From Acinetobacter nosocomialis NIPH 2119 (GTDB lineage: Bacteria > Pseudomonadota > Gammaproteobacteria > Pseudomonadales > Moraxellaceae): 64,000 nt of DNA. A program made the translations under genes and the position numbers. Under the pieces are notes generated by a model that made no database searches, was not told the origin of the DNA, and was given only the letters and a program-made list of their open reading frames with translations. The DNA lies in the NCBI RefSeq assembly GCF_000368085.1, contig NZ_KB849239.1, positions 2,161,359 through 2,225,358 of the forward strand, in the 5' to 3' direction. Shown here in pieces: positions 10,883 to 19,919 of the stretch. The number at the start of each line of letters is the position of its first letter. The stretch's first letter is position 1.

Positions 10883-12922
10883 TTAACGCTTTAATAAAGC
10901 TTTTAAATTTGCCAAATATTGTTGAGCCTGTTCTTTAGGGTCAACATTTGCTGCAATTTTCTTTTTACGACCTAACCATTCGAGCTCGTCTTGTGGAAGC
11001 TCATCCAGGAAACGGCTTGGGGTCATTTGTTTCATTTGACCACCATTTTTACGCTGTTCTGCCAAAGTTAAAGTTAAGCCTTGACGCGCACGGGTAATTC
11101 CCACATACATAAGACGGCGTTCTTCTTCAATGGTTTCAGCTGCAATCGAGTTCTTATGCGGTAAAAGCTCTTCTTCAAGTCCCATAATATACACAAATGG
11201 GAACTCCAAACCTTTTGCTGCATGCAAAGTAAGTAGGTTTACTTTGTCAGTGTCCTCTTCTTCTTGCTGTTGTTCTAACAAATCGAGCAAGACCAGTTTT
11301 CGAATAACGCTTTCAATGTTCTTTTCATCAACATCTTCTGCACGATTAATCAGATTTTGAATACTGGTAAATAAATTCTCGATGTTATCGAGCTTACTTT
11401 TCTCTTGAGCAGGTGTTGCAGACTGCTCACGAATATAGTCGATATAACCTGCCTCATTCATCATTTGACGAACTTTAGGCACAGGCTCATCGTCTTCTAA
11501 CAACTCACGAGTAAACGTTGCGATAAAGTCAGCAAACTCATGCAATTGAGTTTCTGCTTTTTTAGGAAGGACCATGCTTAAACGCTGGTCAGAAGAAGCA
11601 CCAAGTAAAGACAAATTATTTTCTTGCGCAAATAAACCTAACTTCTCAAGAGTAACTGGGCCAATCGCACGTTTAGGCGTATTAATGATACGTAGGAAAG
11701 CACTGTCATCTTCAGGGTTAATAATAAGACGCAAGTAGCTCATTACGTCTTTAATTTCTGCACGAGCGAAGAATGATGTACCGCCAGAGAGCTTATACGG
11801 AATCTGCATTTGGCGAAGCTGGGTTTCTAATACACGCGCCTGAAAGTTTCCACGGTATAACACAGCGTAATCTTTCCAGTTCTTACCATTCATCAGTTTA
11901 TGAGTCAGTAAGTCTTTAACTACACGTTCAGCTTCATCGTCATCATTACGACAAGTAATAATTCTAATGACCTCGCCATGGCCTTTATCACTCCACAATT
12001 TCTTATCAAAAATATGCGGGTTATTTTGAATCACACAGTTTGCAGCTTTCAAAATACGGCTGGTCGAACGGTAATTTTGCTCAAGCTTAATAATATGTAA
12101 ATTTGGGAAATCCTGTTTAAGCAAAGCCATGTTTTCAGGCTTCGCCCCTCGCCATGCATAAATCGACTGGTCATCATCACCAACGGCAGTAAACTGCCCC
12201 ATTACACCAACCAATAGTTTCACTAAAATATATTGTGCAGTGTTGGTATCTTGATATTCATCGACCAATAAATAACGAACACGGTTTTGCCATTTATCAC
12301 GTACCTCTGCATTTTCTTGCAGTAATCGTGTTGGCATAACAATTAGATCATCAAAGTCGACTGCATTGTAGGCACGTAAATTACGCTCATAAAGTTGGTA
12401 AAGATGGGCAAATTGAACATCTTCGGGTGTTTCACACGTCGAATGTGCTTGTTCTGGCAAAATCAGATCATTTTTCCAATCTGAGATTTTCTTCATTGCC
12501 TTGGCAATTAACTCTTTACTCTCTGCACCTGATAAATTATCGCGATGCATCAGATCCATCAAAATACGTTTACAGTCATCTGCATCCAAAATCGAAAAAT
12601 TGGCTTTTAAAGGTAAATTTTTAAGTTCTAAACGTAAAAGATTTAAACCAAAAGTATGGAAAGTCGAGACTGATAAACCTTTTGCTTCTTCGCGTGATAA
12701 AAGCTTGGTTACACGCTCTTTCATTTCACGTGCAGCTTTATTGGTAAAGGTCATCGCTGTAATACGATGCGCTGGAATACGGCAATGTTGCACCAAATAG
12801 GCAATTTTACGAGTAATTACCGATGTTTTACCTGAACCAGCACCAGCAAGCACCAATAAAGGGCCTTGAGTATATTTCATGGCTTCTTCTTGCTTGTCGT
12901 TCAATTGACTGGCAGATGACAT
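10883..12922 (-). CDS. rep: ATP-dependent DNA helicase Rep (UvrD/Rep family)
   Basis: SF1A 3'-5' helicase that helps restart and clear replication forks. The 679-residue protein has Walker A GAGSGKT at 27-33, motif Ia AMTFTNKAAREMKER, motif II LLVDEYQDTN, motif III AVGDDDQSIYAWRGA, motif IV YRS, motif V LLTLHAAKGLEFPFVYI and motif VI EERRLMYVGITRARQGL. Length and the VDEYQDTN signature favour Rep over UvrD (about 720). It starts MSSASQLNDKQEEAMKYTQGPLLVLAGAGSGKT. It is cotranscribed with dut. Confidence 0.93.
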   Translation of the reverse strand: MSSASQLNDKQEEAMKYTQGPLLVLAGAGSGKTSVITRKIAYLVQHCRIPAHRITAMTFTNKAAREMKERVTKLLSREEAKGLSVSTFHTFGLNLLRLELKNLPLKANFSILDADDCKRILMDLMHRDNLSGAESKELIAKAMKKISDWKNDLILPEQAHSTCETPEDVQFAHLYQLYERNLRAYNAVDFDDLIVMPTRLLQENAEVRDKWQNRVRYLLVDEYQDTNTAQYILVKLLVGVMGQFTAVGDDDQSIYAWRGAKPENMALLKQDFPNLHIIKLEQNYRSTSRILKAANCVIQNNPHIFDKKLWSDKGHGEVIRIITCRNDDDEAERVVKDLLTHKLMNGKNWKDYAVLYRGNFQARVLETQLRQMQIPYKLSGGTSFFARAEIKDVMSYLRLIINPEDDSAFLRIINTPKRAIGPVTLEKLGLFAQENNLSLLGASSDQRLSMVLPKKAETQLHEFADFIATFTRELLEDDEPVPKVRQMMNEAGYIDYIREQSATPAQEKSKLDNIENLFTSIQNLINRAEDVDEKNIESVIRKLVLLDLLEQQQEEEDTDKVNLLTLHAAKGLEFPFVYIMGLEEELLPHKNSIAAETIEEERRLMYVGITRARQGLTLTLAEQRKNGGQMKQMTPSRFLDELPQDELEWLGRKKKIAANVDPKEQAQQYLANLKALLKR

Positions 12923-13071
12923 CGTGTATTACCTCTTAATTTTTCGAGCATGATTATAGTCATCTCTTTTTTAGAATCCCAATAGTAAATCTACGGATAT
13001 GTATAAATGATGTCTAATAATGCAATTTATGCGCCGCAGAATGTCGTGATTATTTCTTGTACTGCACCCAT

Positions 13072-13097
13072 AAAAAAACCACCCGAAGGTGGTTTTT
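13072..13097 (-). terminator. Terminator of the OmpA-domain lipoprotein gene
   Basis: On the minus strand AAAAACCACC, UUCG-type loop, GGTGGTTTTTT. A very stable tetraloop hairpin with a U-run. Confidence 0.88.
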
Positions 13098-13115
13098 GAA
13101 ACAATAAATTAAATC

Positions 13116-13769
13116 TTATTGTTTAGCATAAATGCTGATTTCTACACGACGGTTTTGTTCACGACCAGAAGCAGTTGAGTTGTCTGCGATTGGGTTAGAA
13201 GAACCATAACCTTGTGCATCGATACGGCTTGAAGAAACGCCTTTACCAGCTAAATAGATTTTAACTGATTGAGCACGTGCTTGAGATAATGGAATATTGA
13301 TAGAGTCATTACCTGTGTTATCTGTGTAACCAGTAACTAAAATCGCACTCTTGTTATCTTCAGCCAATGTTTGCGCTACTTTGTCCAAAGTTGCATAGAA
13401 GTTTGGCTTGATATTTGATTTGTTCGTATCAAAAGTGATGCTACCAGGCATGATCAATTGAACAGAACCATCTGGGTTACGGCCTACTTCTACACCAGTA
13501 CCCGCCATTTGTTCACGTAATTTTTTCTCTTTTTGGTCAAGATATAAACCACCAGCTGCACCAAGAACTGCACCGATTGCCGCAGCACGGTTGTTTTGAC
13601 GGCTAGAGTTTGCACTTGATTTAGAAATACCATAACCTGCTGCTGCGCCGATTAATGTACCTAATGCGGCTTTATCGTATTCAATTCCACCAAGGTTGTT
13701 ACCTGTTGTCTGACAACCAGAAAGTACTACTGCTGCCCCTACGACTGTTGAAATAACTAATGCACGCAT
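13116..13769 (-). CDS. OmpA-domain lipoprotein with glycine-zipper segment (YiaD-like)
   Basis: Predicted outer-membrane lipoprotein of 217 residues that anchors to peptidoglycan. It has a signal peptide with lipobox LSGC (Cys19), then two glycine-zipper-like stretches (ALGTLIGAAAGYGIS and AAAIGAVLGAAGGLYLD). The C-terminal OmpA/MotB domain contains FDTNKSNIKPNF, TGYTDNTGNDSINIPLSQARAQSVKIYL and REQNRRVEISI; the Asp and Arg that bind diaminopimelate are visible. The ATG at 13769 has AGGAGG six bases upstream. It is a single gene with a strong terminator. Its precise role is unknown; YiaD homologues are envelope-stress or stability factors. Confidence 0.86.
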   Translation of the reverse strand: MRALVISTVVGAAVVLSGCQTTGNNLGGIEYDKAALGTLIGAAAGYGISKSSANSSRQNNRAAAIGAVLGAAGGLYLDQKEKKLREQMAGTGVEVGRNPDGSVQLIMPGSITFDTNKSNIKPNFYATLDKVAQTLAEDNKSAILVTGYTDNTGNDSINIPLSQARAQSVKIYLAGKGVSSSRIDAQGYGSSNPIADNSTASGREQNRRVEISIYAKQ

Positions 13770-14014
13770 TGCATGCCTCCTCACTTTGTGTGTTTTGTTG
13801 TCTGGATGAATAATGAAACAAAAAGGAAGTATAAAACATTGATATTTTGTTAATAATAAACAGTTTAGTTAGTTTTTTGTAATATTTTGATGCACTTTAA
13901 GACGTGCACTCATCACAATTTCTTCATTGTTGTCTAAGATACCGTTGTATTTCATTTCATGATAGTTATAGTTGAACAACTTTCTATGGATTTTGGATAT
14001 TCGGGGCCATTTAT

Positions 14015-14941
14015 ATGTCAACTGCACCCAATAAGCAATCTGCGCTAAAAAAAATTACACGTGGACTCACTGTCGGTACAGTCATTACAGGTAGCACCTT
14101 TTTTCATGGACCACCTGTATTGGCTTTGGGTTTAACCAAGTTATTTAAAAAATCATCCAAAGTAGATGAAACCAACATTCAAATTACAAATAGCTGGCTC
14201 AGTGTCAACAATTGGCTCATTGACCATGTTCTACCTAATTTAAAATGGGACATTACGATCGATGAAGGTCTTGATTTAAGTATGCAAGGCCGTTACTTAA
14301 TGACTTGTAACCATCAAAGTTGGGTTGATACGACTGTAAACCAGTATTTCGGCTTAACCCGTATGCCACTTACCCGTTTTTTTACCAAGTGGGAACTCAT
14401 CTTTATTCCATTCGTTGGTCAAGCCTTTAAAATTTTAGGCTTCCCAATGATGAAACGTCATACCAAAGAGCAAATCGCGAAAAACCCTGAATTAAAAGAC
14501 CGCGATATGATGGAAGCACGTAAAGCATGCGAACAGCTCTTAAGCCAACCTTTTACATTATTAAACTATTTGGAAGGTACACGCTTTACTCAGGAAAAAC
14601 ATGATCAACAAAATTCGCCATATAAACACTTACTAAAACCTAAAGCAGGTGGTTTGGCACTGGCTTTAAATATTTTAGGCGACAAAATTGATGCTTTAGT
14701 TGATATGACGATTGTTTACCCTGACGGTGTACCAGGTTATGGCGATTTCTGGTTAGGTGATGTTTCACAAATTGCGGTAAATCTTCGTAAAATTGAAATA
14801 CCAGCTTGGGTACTCGGCGGTAACTACGAAGATGACCCAGTTTACCGTGAGCGTTTTCAACAATGGGTACATGAACTCTGGACTGAAAAAGATCAACTCA
14901 TCGAACAAATGAAAGCTCGATATACTACTTCAACTCATTAA
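14015..14941 (+). CDS. PlsC-family acyltransferase (YihG-like)
   Basis: Membrane-associated glycerolipid acyltransferase of 308 residues. It has the catalytic HX4D motif in CNHQSWVD, the KWELIFIPFVGQAFKILGFPMM segment (block II), and LNYLEGTRFT (block III, EGTR). Length and block spacing match E. coli YihG, a 1-acyl-glycerol-3-phosphate acyltransferase paralogue that alters phospholipid acyl composition, rather than short PlsC (about 245). Substrate is not determined by sequence. The downstream channel-like gene begins 14 bases later and is probably cotranscribed. Confidence 0.84.
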   Translation: MSTAPNKQSALKKITRGLTVGTVITGSTFFHGPPVLALGLTKLFKKSSKVDETNIQITNSWLSVNNWLIDHVLPNLKWDITIDEGLDLSMQGRYLMTCNHQSWVDTTVNQYFGLTRMPLTRFFTKWELIFIPFVGQAFKILGFPMMKRHTKEQIAKNPELKDRDMMEARKACEQLLSQPFTLLNYLEGTRFTQEKHDQQNSPYKHLLKPKAGGLALALNILGDKIDALVDMTIVYPDGVPGYGDFWLGDVSQIAVNLRKIEIPAWVLGGNYEDDPVYRERFQQWVHELWTEKDQLIEQMKARYTTSTH

Positions 14942-14955
14942 AAGCATTTATAGCT

Positions 14956-16002
14956 ATGCAAAACAGTTCCAGAAAACAAGCACAATATTACCATATGGAC
15001 CCAAACAGCATTTCATTTAAGCTGTTTTTGGTTTATGACATCTTTATGGTGTTTATTATTATTTTCAATCTGTTCTGTCTTGCAGCAAATTTCTTTTTAA
15101 TGAGCAGTATTGGGGCATGGTTTTTCGAACATATTCACTTGCCCCAAGTACTCAGCTTTTATAAAACCTATTTACACCCATGGGTAATTACGACAGAAGC
15201 TTGGTTTATTGGCTTTTTAATTACTGAATTTTTTGTCCGTTGGGGCATTTCTATTGTTTATAAACACCATAAACGTTGGTTCTTCTTTCCATTTATTCAC
15301 TGGTATGAAATTTTAGCCATCATTCCGCAATTGCGTTTTTTACGTTTGTTTCGTGCCGGCATTATTGCCTATCGCTTATATGAGTTAGGCTATCCGGTTA
15401 TTCCTGAAAGCTGGAGAAAAAACGGTTTATTTTATTATCGTGTCGTTATGGAAGAGCTATCTGATCGCGTGGTTATTACGGTTATTGATGGCATTCGTAA
15501 TGAGCTTCAAACAAGCTCAACACATAAGCAAATTATTCATGAGCTGGTTAACCATCATCGTGAACAATTTACGGTTACCCTGACCTCCATATTACAAGAA
15601 TCCTTAGCTACAGCATTAAAAGAACAAAAGCCCGCAATTACAAAAGGTGTTGGACAAATTGTTGATCAAGCCATAGAAGATACGCCAGAATTAACCCAAT
15701 TATTACGCTTAATTCCTTTAGTCGGAGGCCGTATTGAACAGCAAATACAAAGTATTGGTCAAAGACTTGGGGAAAATATCAGTGCAGGTTTAATTGAACC
15801 TTTAATTGAAGGGTCAAAAGAACAGCCCAATGCAACTTATCAATTAATTTCAGAAAAAATAAGTAACGTGAATATTAATAACCGTGAGCTTGAACAACTT
15901 GTAGAGTCTGTAGTGTTTGAAAGTCTCGAAGCAATTCGCAAACAAGTTAAAGTCAAACAGTGGCAACAAACCCTTGCGGAGCATGATCGAATCAAAGAAT
16001 AA
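14956..16002 (+). CDS. Membrane protein with voltage-sensor-like arginine helix, function unknown
   Basis: Protein of 348 residues not assigned to a characterised family. The N-terminal half is membrane embedded: hydrophobic segments at about 20-55 and 75-105, an aromatic WFFFPFIHWYEILAIIP region, then LRFLRLFRAGIIAYRLYELG, with Arg repeated every three residues as in S4 helices of voltage-gated ion channels. A pore helix with a TVGYG-type filter is not seen. The C-terminal half is soluble and helical (VVITVIDGIRNEL...QLLRLIPLVGGRIEQQI). It follows the YihG-like gene by 14 bases, suggesting a shared transcript. A voltage- or lipid-sensing role is speculation. Confidence 0.6.
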   Translation: MQNSSRKQAQYYHMDPNSISFKLFLVYDIFMVFIIIFNLFCLAANFFLMSSIGAWFFEHIHLPQVLSFYKTYLHPWVITTEAWFIGFLITEFFVRWGISIVYKHHKRWFFFPFIHWYEILAIIPQLRFLRLFRAGIIAYRLYELGYPVIPESWRKNGLFYYRVVMEELSDRVVITVIDGIRNELQTSSTHKQIIHELVNHHREQFTVTLTSILQESLATALKEQKPAITKGVGQIVDQAIEDTPELTQLLRLIPLVGGRIEQQIQSIGQRLGENISAGLIEPLIEGSKEQPNATYQLISEKISNVNINNRELEQLVESVVFESLEAIRKQVKVKQWQQTLAEHDRIKE

Positions 16003-16048
16003 GCATTTACTTAATTTTTTATGAAACACGCTAGAGAATTGGCACGAT

Positions 16049-16076
16049 TTGTTCTAGCATTTGCTCTATTTACAAT
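16049..16076 (+). promoter_or_regulatory. Candidate sigma-70 promoter for minCDE
   Basis: -35 TTGTTC, 16-base spacer, -10 TACAAT, about 48 bases before the minC ATG at 16124. Matched by eye only. Confidence 0.45.
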
Positions 16077-16123
16077 AAACTTAACGATATTACAGCTCGT
16101 TTTAACGCCTTGAAGGAAGACTT

Positions 16124-16846
16124 ATGGCTGATATCCGGATTACCGGCAGAATGGTTAACTTTAGCAGGATAACCTTCGATACGAATGATCATGATGTGAT
16201 CCGCCAGCAATTATCAAATATTCTAAATGAAGGTTCCTATCAGGGAACTGTCGTTATTATAGATAGTACTGTTGAGCAAGAGCTCATTGCTTTAATTCAG
16301 TTGTTAGTCAGCTTAGGTTTACAGCCTATGGCGGTTATTGACGGTATTTTAGGTGATGAAGCACGCGCCATTCAGTTCCCTGTATTACCGGCAGACCAGC
16401 CATTACAACGCATTAAAGCAACTGCGGAGCAAGTTGCAATTGTAGAGAAAGCTGCCCCTGCACAAGCTTCAACAGAAACAAAAAAACCACTAAATAATAA
16501 TGCAGTTGCCCATATTACCTCTTATCATGATGAAATTTTGCGTACAGGCCAATCTCTTGTACAAGACCAAGGCGATATTATTTTAAAAGCTGGCATGAAT
16601 AGTGGATCTGAAGTGATTGCTTCAGGAAATATACATATTTATGGCACGGTTCGTGGTAGAGTCATTGCTGGTGCGGGTGGGCACGCTGCTGCACGCATTT
16701 TTTGCCAATCTTTAGAGGCTGAACTCGTTTCCATTGCCGGAACATATTGTGTCGCAGATGATATCCCTAAACATGTGGTAAAAAAGCCAGTACATATTTA
16801 TTTAAATGAAAAGCAAGAGCTTGAATTTGAAGCTCTAGAACTTTAG
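16124..16846 (+). CDS. minC: Septum site-determining protein MinC
   Basis: FtsZ-polymerisation inhibitor that keeps division at mid-cell. The 240-residue protein has an N-terminal FtsZ-binding domain (about 1-105), a short variable linker rich in Ala/Thr/Lys, and a C-terminal beta-helix domain (about 130-240) with [36 protein letters not shown], the conserved surface that binds MinD and the septum. GAAGGA is just upstream of the ATG. It is the first gene of minCDE. Confidence 0.95.
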   Translation: MADIRITGRMVNFSRITFDTNDHDVIRQQLSNILNEGSYQGTVVIIDSTVEQELIALIQLLVSLGLQPMAVIDGILGDEARAIQFPVLPADQPLQRIKATAEQVAIVEKAAPAQASTETKKPLNNNAVAHITSYHDEILRTGQSLVQDQGDIILKAGMNSGSEVIASGNIHIYGTVRGRVIAGAGGHAAARIFCQSLEAELVSIAGTYCVADDIPKHVVKKPVHIYLNEKQELEFEALEL

Positions 16847-16916
16847 TTTATTAAGCAAATCACCAAAAAACAGCCCTTTTAAGGGTGTATGTATGACCAT
16901 AATAGGAGTGGATTCG

Positions 16917-17729
16917 GTGGCCAAAATTGTTGTCGTAACATCAGGCAAAGGTGGTGTAGGTAAAACTACAACGAGTGCATCTTTTGCAACAGGTTTAGCC
17001 CTTCGTGGTCATAAAACTGTTGTGATTGACTTTGATGTAGGCTTACGTAACCTTGATTTAATTATGGGGTGTGAGCGTCGTGTTGTTTATGATTTCGTCA
17101 ATGTAATTAATAATGAAGCACGTCTGCAACAAGCCCTTATTCGCGATAAAGATATCGAAAACCTTTACATTTTGCCGGCTTCACAAACCCGTGATAAAGA
17201 TGCTTTGAGCGACGAAGGTGTTGCTCGTGTAATTGATGAGCTTTCTCAAGAATTTGATTACATTATTTGTGACTCACCTGCGGGGATCGAGCGTGGTGCG
17301 ATTTTAGCAATGTACCATGCAGATGAAGCAATCATTGTGACAAACCCTGAAATTTCTTCAGTACGTGACTCTGACCGCATCATCGGAATGTTAGACAGCA
17401 AAACTAAAAAAGTTGAACACAACGAAGGACGTATACGTAAGCATTTATGTATTACACGTTTTAACCCTGAACGTGCTGACCGTCAGGAAATGCTGACGAT
17501 TGATGATATTTCTAAAGATATTTTACGCGTACCGACATTAGGTGTTATTCCTGAATGTCCAAGTGTATTACAAGCATCAAACGAAGGTAAGCCAGTTATT
17601 CTGTACTCAGAAACTAAAGCTGGCCAAGCGTATGATGACTTGGTTGCTCGCTTTCTTGGCGAAGACCGCCCTTATCGACACATCACAGCTCAACCTAAAG
17701 GCTGGTTAGCACGACTATTTGGAGCGTAG
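16917..17729 (+). CDS. minD: Septum site-determining ATPase MinD
   Basis: Membrane-cycling ATPase that recruits MinC and is displaced by MinE. The GTG at 16917 gives MAKIVVVTSGKGGVGKTT, the canonical MinD N-terminus, with AGGAG eight bases before it; the ATG at 16893 gives an unusual eight-residue extension. The 270-residue protein has the deviant Walker A GKGGVGKT at 10-17 with the signature Lys11, switch region VVIDFDVGLRNLDL, Walker B-like YIICDSPAG, and a C-terminal amphipathic membrane helix (GWLARLFGA). Only two bases separate it from minE. Confidence 0.96.
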   Translation: MAKIVVVTSGKGGVGKTTTSASFATGLALRGHKTVVIDFDVGLRNLDLIMGCERRVVYDFVNVINNEARLQQALIRDKDIENLYILPASQTRDKDALSDEGVARVIDELSQEFDYIICDSPAGIERGAILAMYHADEAIIVTNPEISSVRDSDRIIGMLDSKTKKVEHNEGRIRKHLCITRFNPERADRQEMLTIDDISKDILRVPTLGVIPECPSVLQASNEGKPVILYSETKAGQAYDDLVARFLGEDRPYRHITAQPKGWLARLFGA

Positions 17730-17731
17730 AT

Positions 17732-18004
17732 ATGGCAGGATTCTGGAGTAAATTATTTAGCAGTGAAGAAAAACCATCAAGTGCTCAAACTGCCAAAGAT
17801 CGTTTAAAAGTTATTGTTGCATCAGAACAAGGTTTAGGCCGTCGTTTAAGCCAAGACAAGATTGACCAAATGAAGAAAGAAATCATGCAGGTGGTCAGTC
17901 GTTATGTAAGTGGTGTAGGCGAACAGCATATCCAAATGCAAGTTCGTTCTGAAGCAAATATCGAAATGTTAGAAATGAATATCAATTTACCTGAAGAACG
18001 ATAA
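17732..18004 (+). CDS. minE: Cell division topological specificity factor MinE
   Basis: Stimulates MinD ATPase and drives pole-to-pole oscillation. The 90-residue protein has the N-terminal MinD-binding/membrane segment (MAGFWSKLFSS), the RLKVIVASEQ beta-strand, and the dimerisation domain ending in MLEMNINLPEE. It follows minD by two bases, with its ribosome site inside the end of minD (GGAGCG). A strong terminator follows. Confidence 0.95.
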   Translation: MAGFWSKLFSSEEKPSSAQTAKDRLKVIVASEQGLGRRLSQDKIDQMKKEIMQVVSRYVSGVGEQHIQMQVRSEANIEMLEMNINLPEER

Positions 18005-18036
18005 TTCTATTTCTGACTATTCAATAAATCAGAATC

Positions 18037-18070
18037 AAGGCAAAATAACGCAAGTTATTTTGCCTTTTTT
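18037..18070 (+). terminator. minCDE terminator
   Basis: Stem AAGGCAAAATAAC / GTTATTTTGCCTT with a GCAA loop, followed by T residues. Confidence 0.88.
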
Positions 18071-18087
18071 AAAATGAGGAGATTGTC

Positions 18088-18375
18088 ATGGCATTATCAC
18101 AGCCAGCAACTTTCAATGAAGAATGGTCCGATGAGCGTGTTTTTGCCTACCTCAACCAACTTCCTCCAAATGGTGTGAACGCAGACTTTCATGTGCTCTA
18201 CCATGCTTTCAAACATATGCGTCCAAATGACTATGAACGTCTTTTGACTAAATTCGTTGCAGATGGGCGAGATATCAATGCAACAAATCCTGAAGGCGAA
18301 CGCATTCACGACGTGATTGCTAAGTTTCCGCGTCAATCAGCGCCGTTTTTAGAAGTTTTAGCAAAATTTGCTTAA
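18088..18375 (+). CDS. Small conserved protein of unknown function (PA4642-like)
   Basis: A 95-residue soluble protein with a good ribosome site (GAGGAG). The pattern EEWSDERVFAYLNQLPPNGVNADFHVLYHAFKHMRPNDYERLLTKFVADGRDINATNPEG resembles the PA4642-type family of pseudomonads, described only as conserved hypothetical. No catalytic residues or membrane segments are visible; the composition suggests an all-helical fold. It lies just after the minCDE terminator and therefore needs its own promoter. Confidence 0.7.
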   Translation: MALSQPATFNEEWSDERVFAYLNQLPPNGVNADFHVLYHAFKHMRPNDYERLLTKFVADGRDINATNPEGERIHDVIAKFPRQSAPFLEVLAKFA

Positions 18376-18386
18376 GCTTTTTTTAT

Positions 18387-18449
18387 TTGAATAAGACTAC
18401 ATAATCTATCTTGGTAAAACTTAGTAGATAGATTATGTGGTTTATTCAA
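18387..18449. repeat. Long imperfect inverted repeat
   Basis: Arms at 18387-18410 and 18427-18449 share 8 bp, then an offset bulge, then a 12-bp perfect block (ACATAATCTATC), with a 16-base loop. There is no T-run after the right arm, so it is not a standard terminator on the plus strand; a T-run lies before it instead. Confidence 0.7.
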
Positions 18450-18522
18450 GTATTTAAATTATTTACTTTTATAAAAAATAATCTTAAAGTCATCAGCACT
18501 ATTTCATTCCAAATACAAATTC

Positions 18523-19047
18523 ATGAATCCAGAACCTATTAATTTAAATCAAACACAATCTATCCAATCAAATCATATAGAAAATTTAAAAGTTATTAGC
18601 CTTAATAAGTTTATCGTTCTATCCATAATTTCCTTTGGCCTATACCAAATTTGGTGGATATTTAAAGCATGGCGATTTTTTCTAATCAAAGATAAATTAA
18701 ATATTATGCCTGCTGCCCGTGCAGTTTTTTCTATATTCTTTTTATATTCACTATTTAGTCGAATAAAAACCTATTCAAAAGAACAAGAATATCCTCATGA
18801 CTTCTCGTCAGGCTGGATGTATTTAGCATATCTAATTACGAATTTACTGGTTTACTTACCAGAGCCCTATTGGCTCATCTCTCTCTGCGATATTATATTC
18901 TTAATACCAGCATTTAAAGCACTGAACTATGCACAAAAACAAATAGAAACGACAATTGAGCAAGAGAAATTCAATACATCTCAAATCACTTTAATTATTA
19001 TAGGTTCTATTATGTGGCTACTGATTCTTATCAGTTTTATTATATGA
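18523..19047 (+). CDS. Small multi-pass membrane protein, DUF4234/DUF805-like
   Basis: A 174-residue protein with an unusually low-GC gene compared with its neighbours. After a polar Asn/Gln-rich start, residues LNKFIVLSIISFGLYQIWWIFKAW resemble the first helix of the DUF4234 pattern (S-x-x-S-F-G-x-Y-x-I-x-W). Further hydrophobic segments lie at about 62-75, 98-125 and 155-174. No characterised function is recognised. It is monocistronic, sharing a bidirectional terminator with the convergent LysE-type gene. No clear ribosome site is seen before the ATG, so the start is provisional. Confidence 0.6.
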   Translation: MNPEPINLNQTQSIQSNHIENLKVISLNKFIVLSIISFGLYQIWWIFKAWRFFLIKDKLNIMPAARAVFSIFFLYSLFSRIKTYSKEQEYPHDFSSGWMYLAYLITNLLVYLPEPYWLISLCDIIFLIPAFKALNYAQKQIETTIEQEKFNTSQITLIIIGSIMWLLILISFII

Positions 19048-19113
19048 TTCCTGTATAAGTGATCTAAAATTTAACTTATTGATATTTTAAAAATACTAAA
19101 ATTTAGTGATTTA

Positions 19114-19137
19114 AAAAGCCTCTTTAAGAGGCTTTTT
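19114..19137. terminator. Bidirectional terminator
   Basis: AAAAGCCTCTT, short loop, AAGAGGCTTTTTT, between the DUF4234-like gene and the convergent LysE-family gene. Confidence 0.85.
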
Positions 19138-19149
19138 TATTATCTGGAT

Positions 19150-19770
19150 TTAGCGATTTCCAATCAGAAAAATACCGAATACGGTAAAAATACCACCGGA
19201 AATACCATCAATCCATTTTGAAAAATTACGGTAAGCCACTCTGAAACTCGGTAACGAGAAAATAAAAGTCACAAAGCAAAACCATAAAATCGTTTCAACC
19301 GACACAATAATAAAAAGCAACCAATGAACTTGATCAAGCTGAGGGTTAGCTAAAAATAAAGAGAATACACTACCAAAATAAATCACGGCTTTAGGATTCG
19401 ATAAATTGGTGAGTAATCCCTTCATAAAAAATAAGTAAGGTGCTTTAGGCAACTCAACAGCTGTAACCTCTTGCTGCTGATCTTTTGAAAATGCTGAACG
19501 CAACATTTGATAGCCTAACCAACATAGGTATAAACCACCTGCGATGAGTAACCCTTGCTTTAACCAAGCCATTTTCTCAAAAATAATATTTAAGCCCATC
19601 AATGCTAAAGAAGCCCAAAACATAACACCTGCTGTTATTCCTGCCACAACCAACATGGCTTCTTTACGAGAGCGGCTCACTGCGGTCTGTGATACCAGAA
19701 AAAAATCAGGCCCTGGAGTAATAAGCGCACAAAAATGAATAAAAGCTAACGTAATTAATGCAACTAACAT
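19150..19770 (-). CDS. LysE/RhtB family amino-acid exporter
   Basis: Inner-membrane efflux protein of 206 residues with about six transmembrane segments. The family signature lies at the N-terminus: FIHFCALITPGPDFFLVSQTAVSRSRKEAMLVVAGITAGVMFW, followed by the GLLTNLSNPKAVIYFGSVF motif. These resemble RhtC/RhtB threonine or homoserine exporters; substrate cannot be assigned. AGGAGG precedes the ATG. Monocistronic. Confidence 0.88.
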   Translation of the reverse strand: MLVALITLAFIHFCALITPGPDFFLVSQTAVSRSRKEAMLVVAGITAGVMFWASLALMGLNIIFEKMAWLKQGLLIAGGLYLCWLGYQMLRSAFSKDQQQEVTAVELPKAPYLFFMKGLLTNLSNPKAVIYFGSVFSLFLANPQLDQVHWLLFIIVSVETILWFCFVTFIFSLPSFRVAYRNFSKWIDGISGGIFTVFGIFLIGNR

Positions 19771-19880
19771 GTTGTCCTCCTGATTTGTTTCATTGTTTTT
19801 TATTTAGAAGCACACATTAGCATTTTTTACTATTTGATAAAATCTCAAACTACCACTGAATAATGATTATTTTTAACCAT

Positions 19881-19906
19881 AAAAAAGCCTCCGAAGAGGC
19901 TTAATT
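19881..19906 (-). terminator. ftsK terminator
   Basis: On the minus strand AAGCCTC, UUCG tetraloop, GAGGCTT, then T-run. Confidence 0.9.
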
Positions 19907-19919
19907 TTAAATGTAGATA

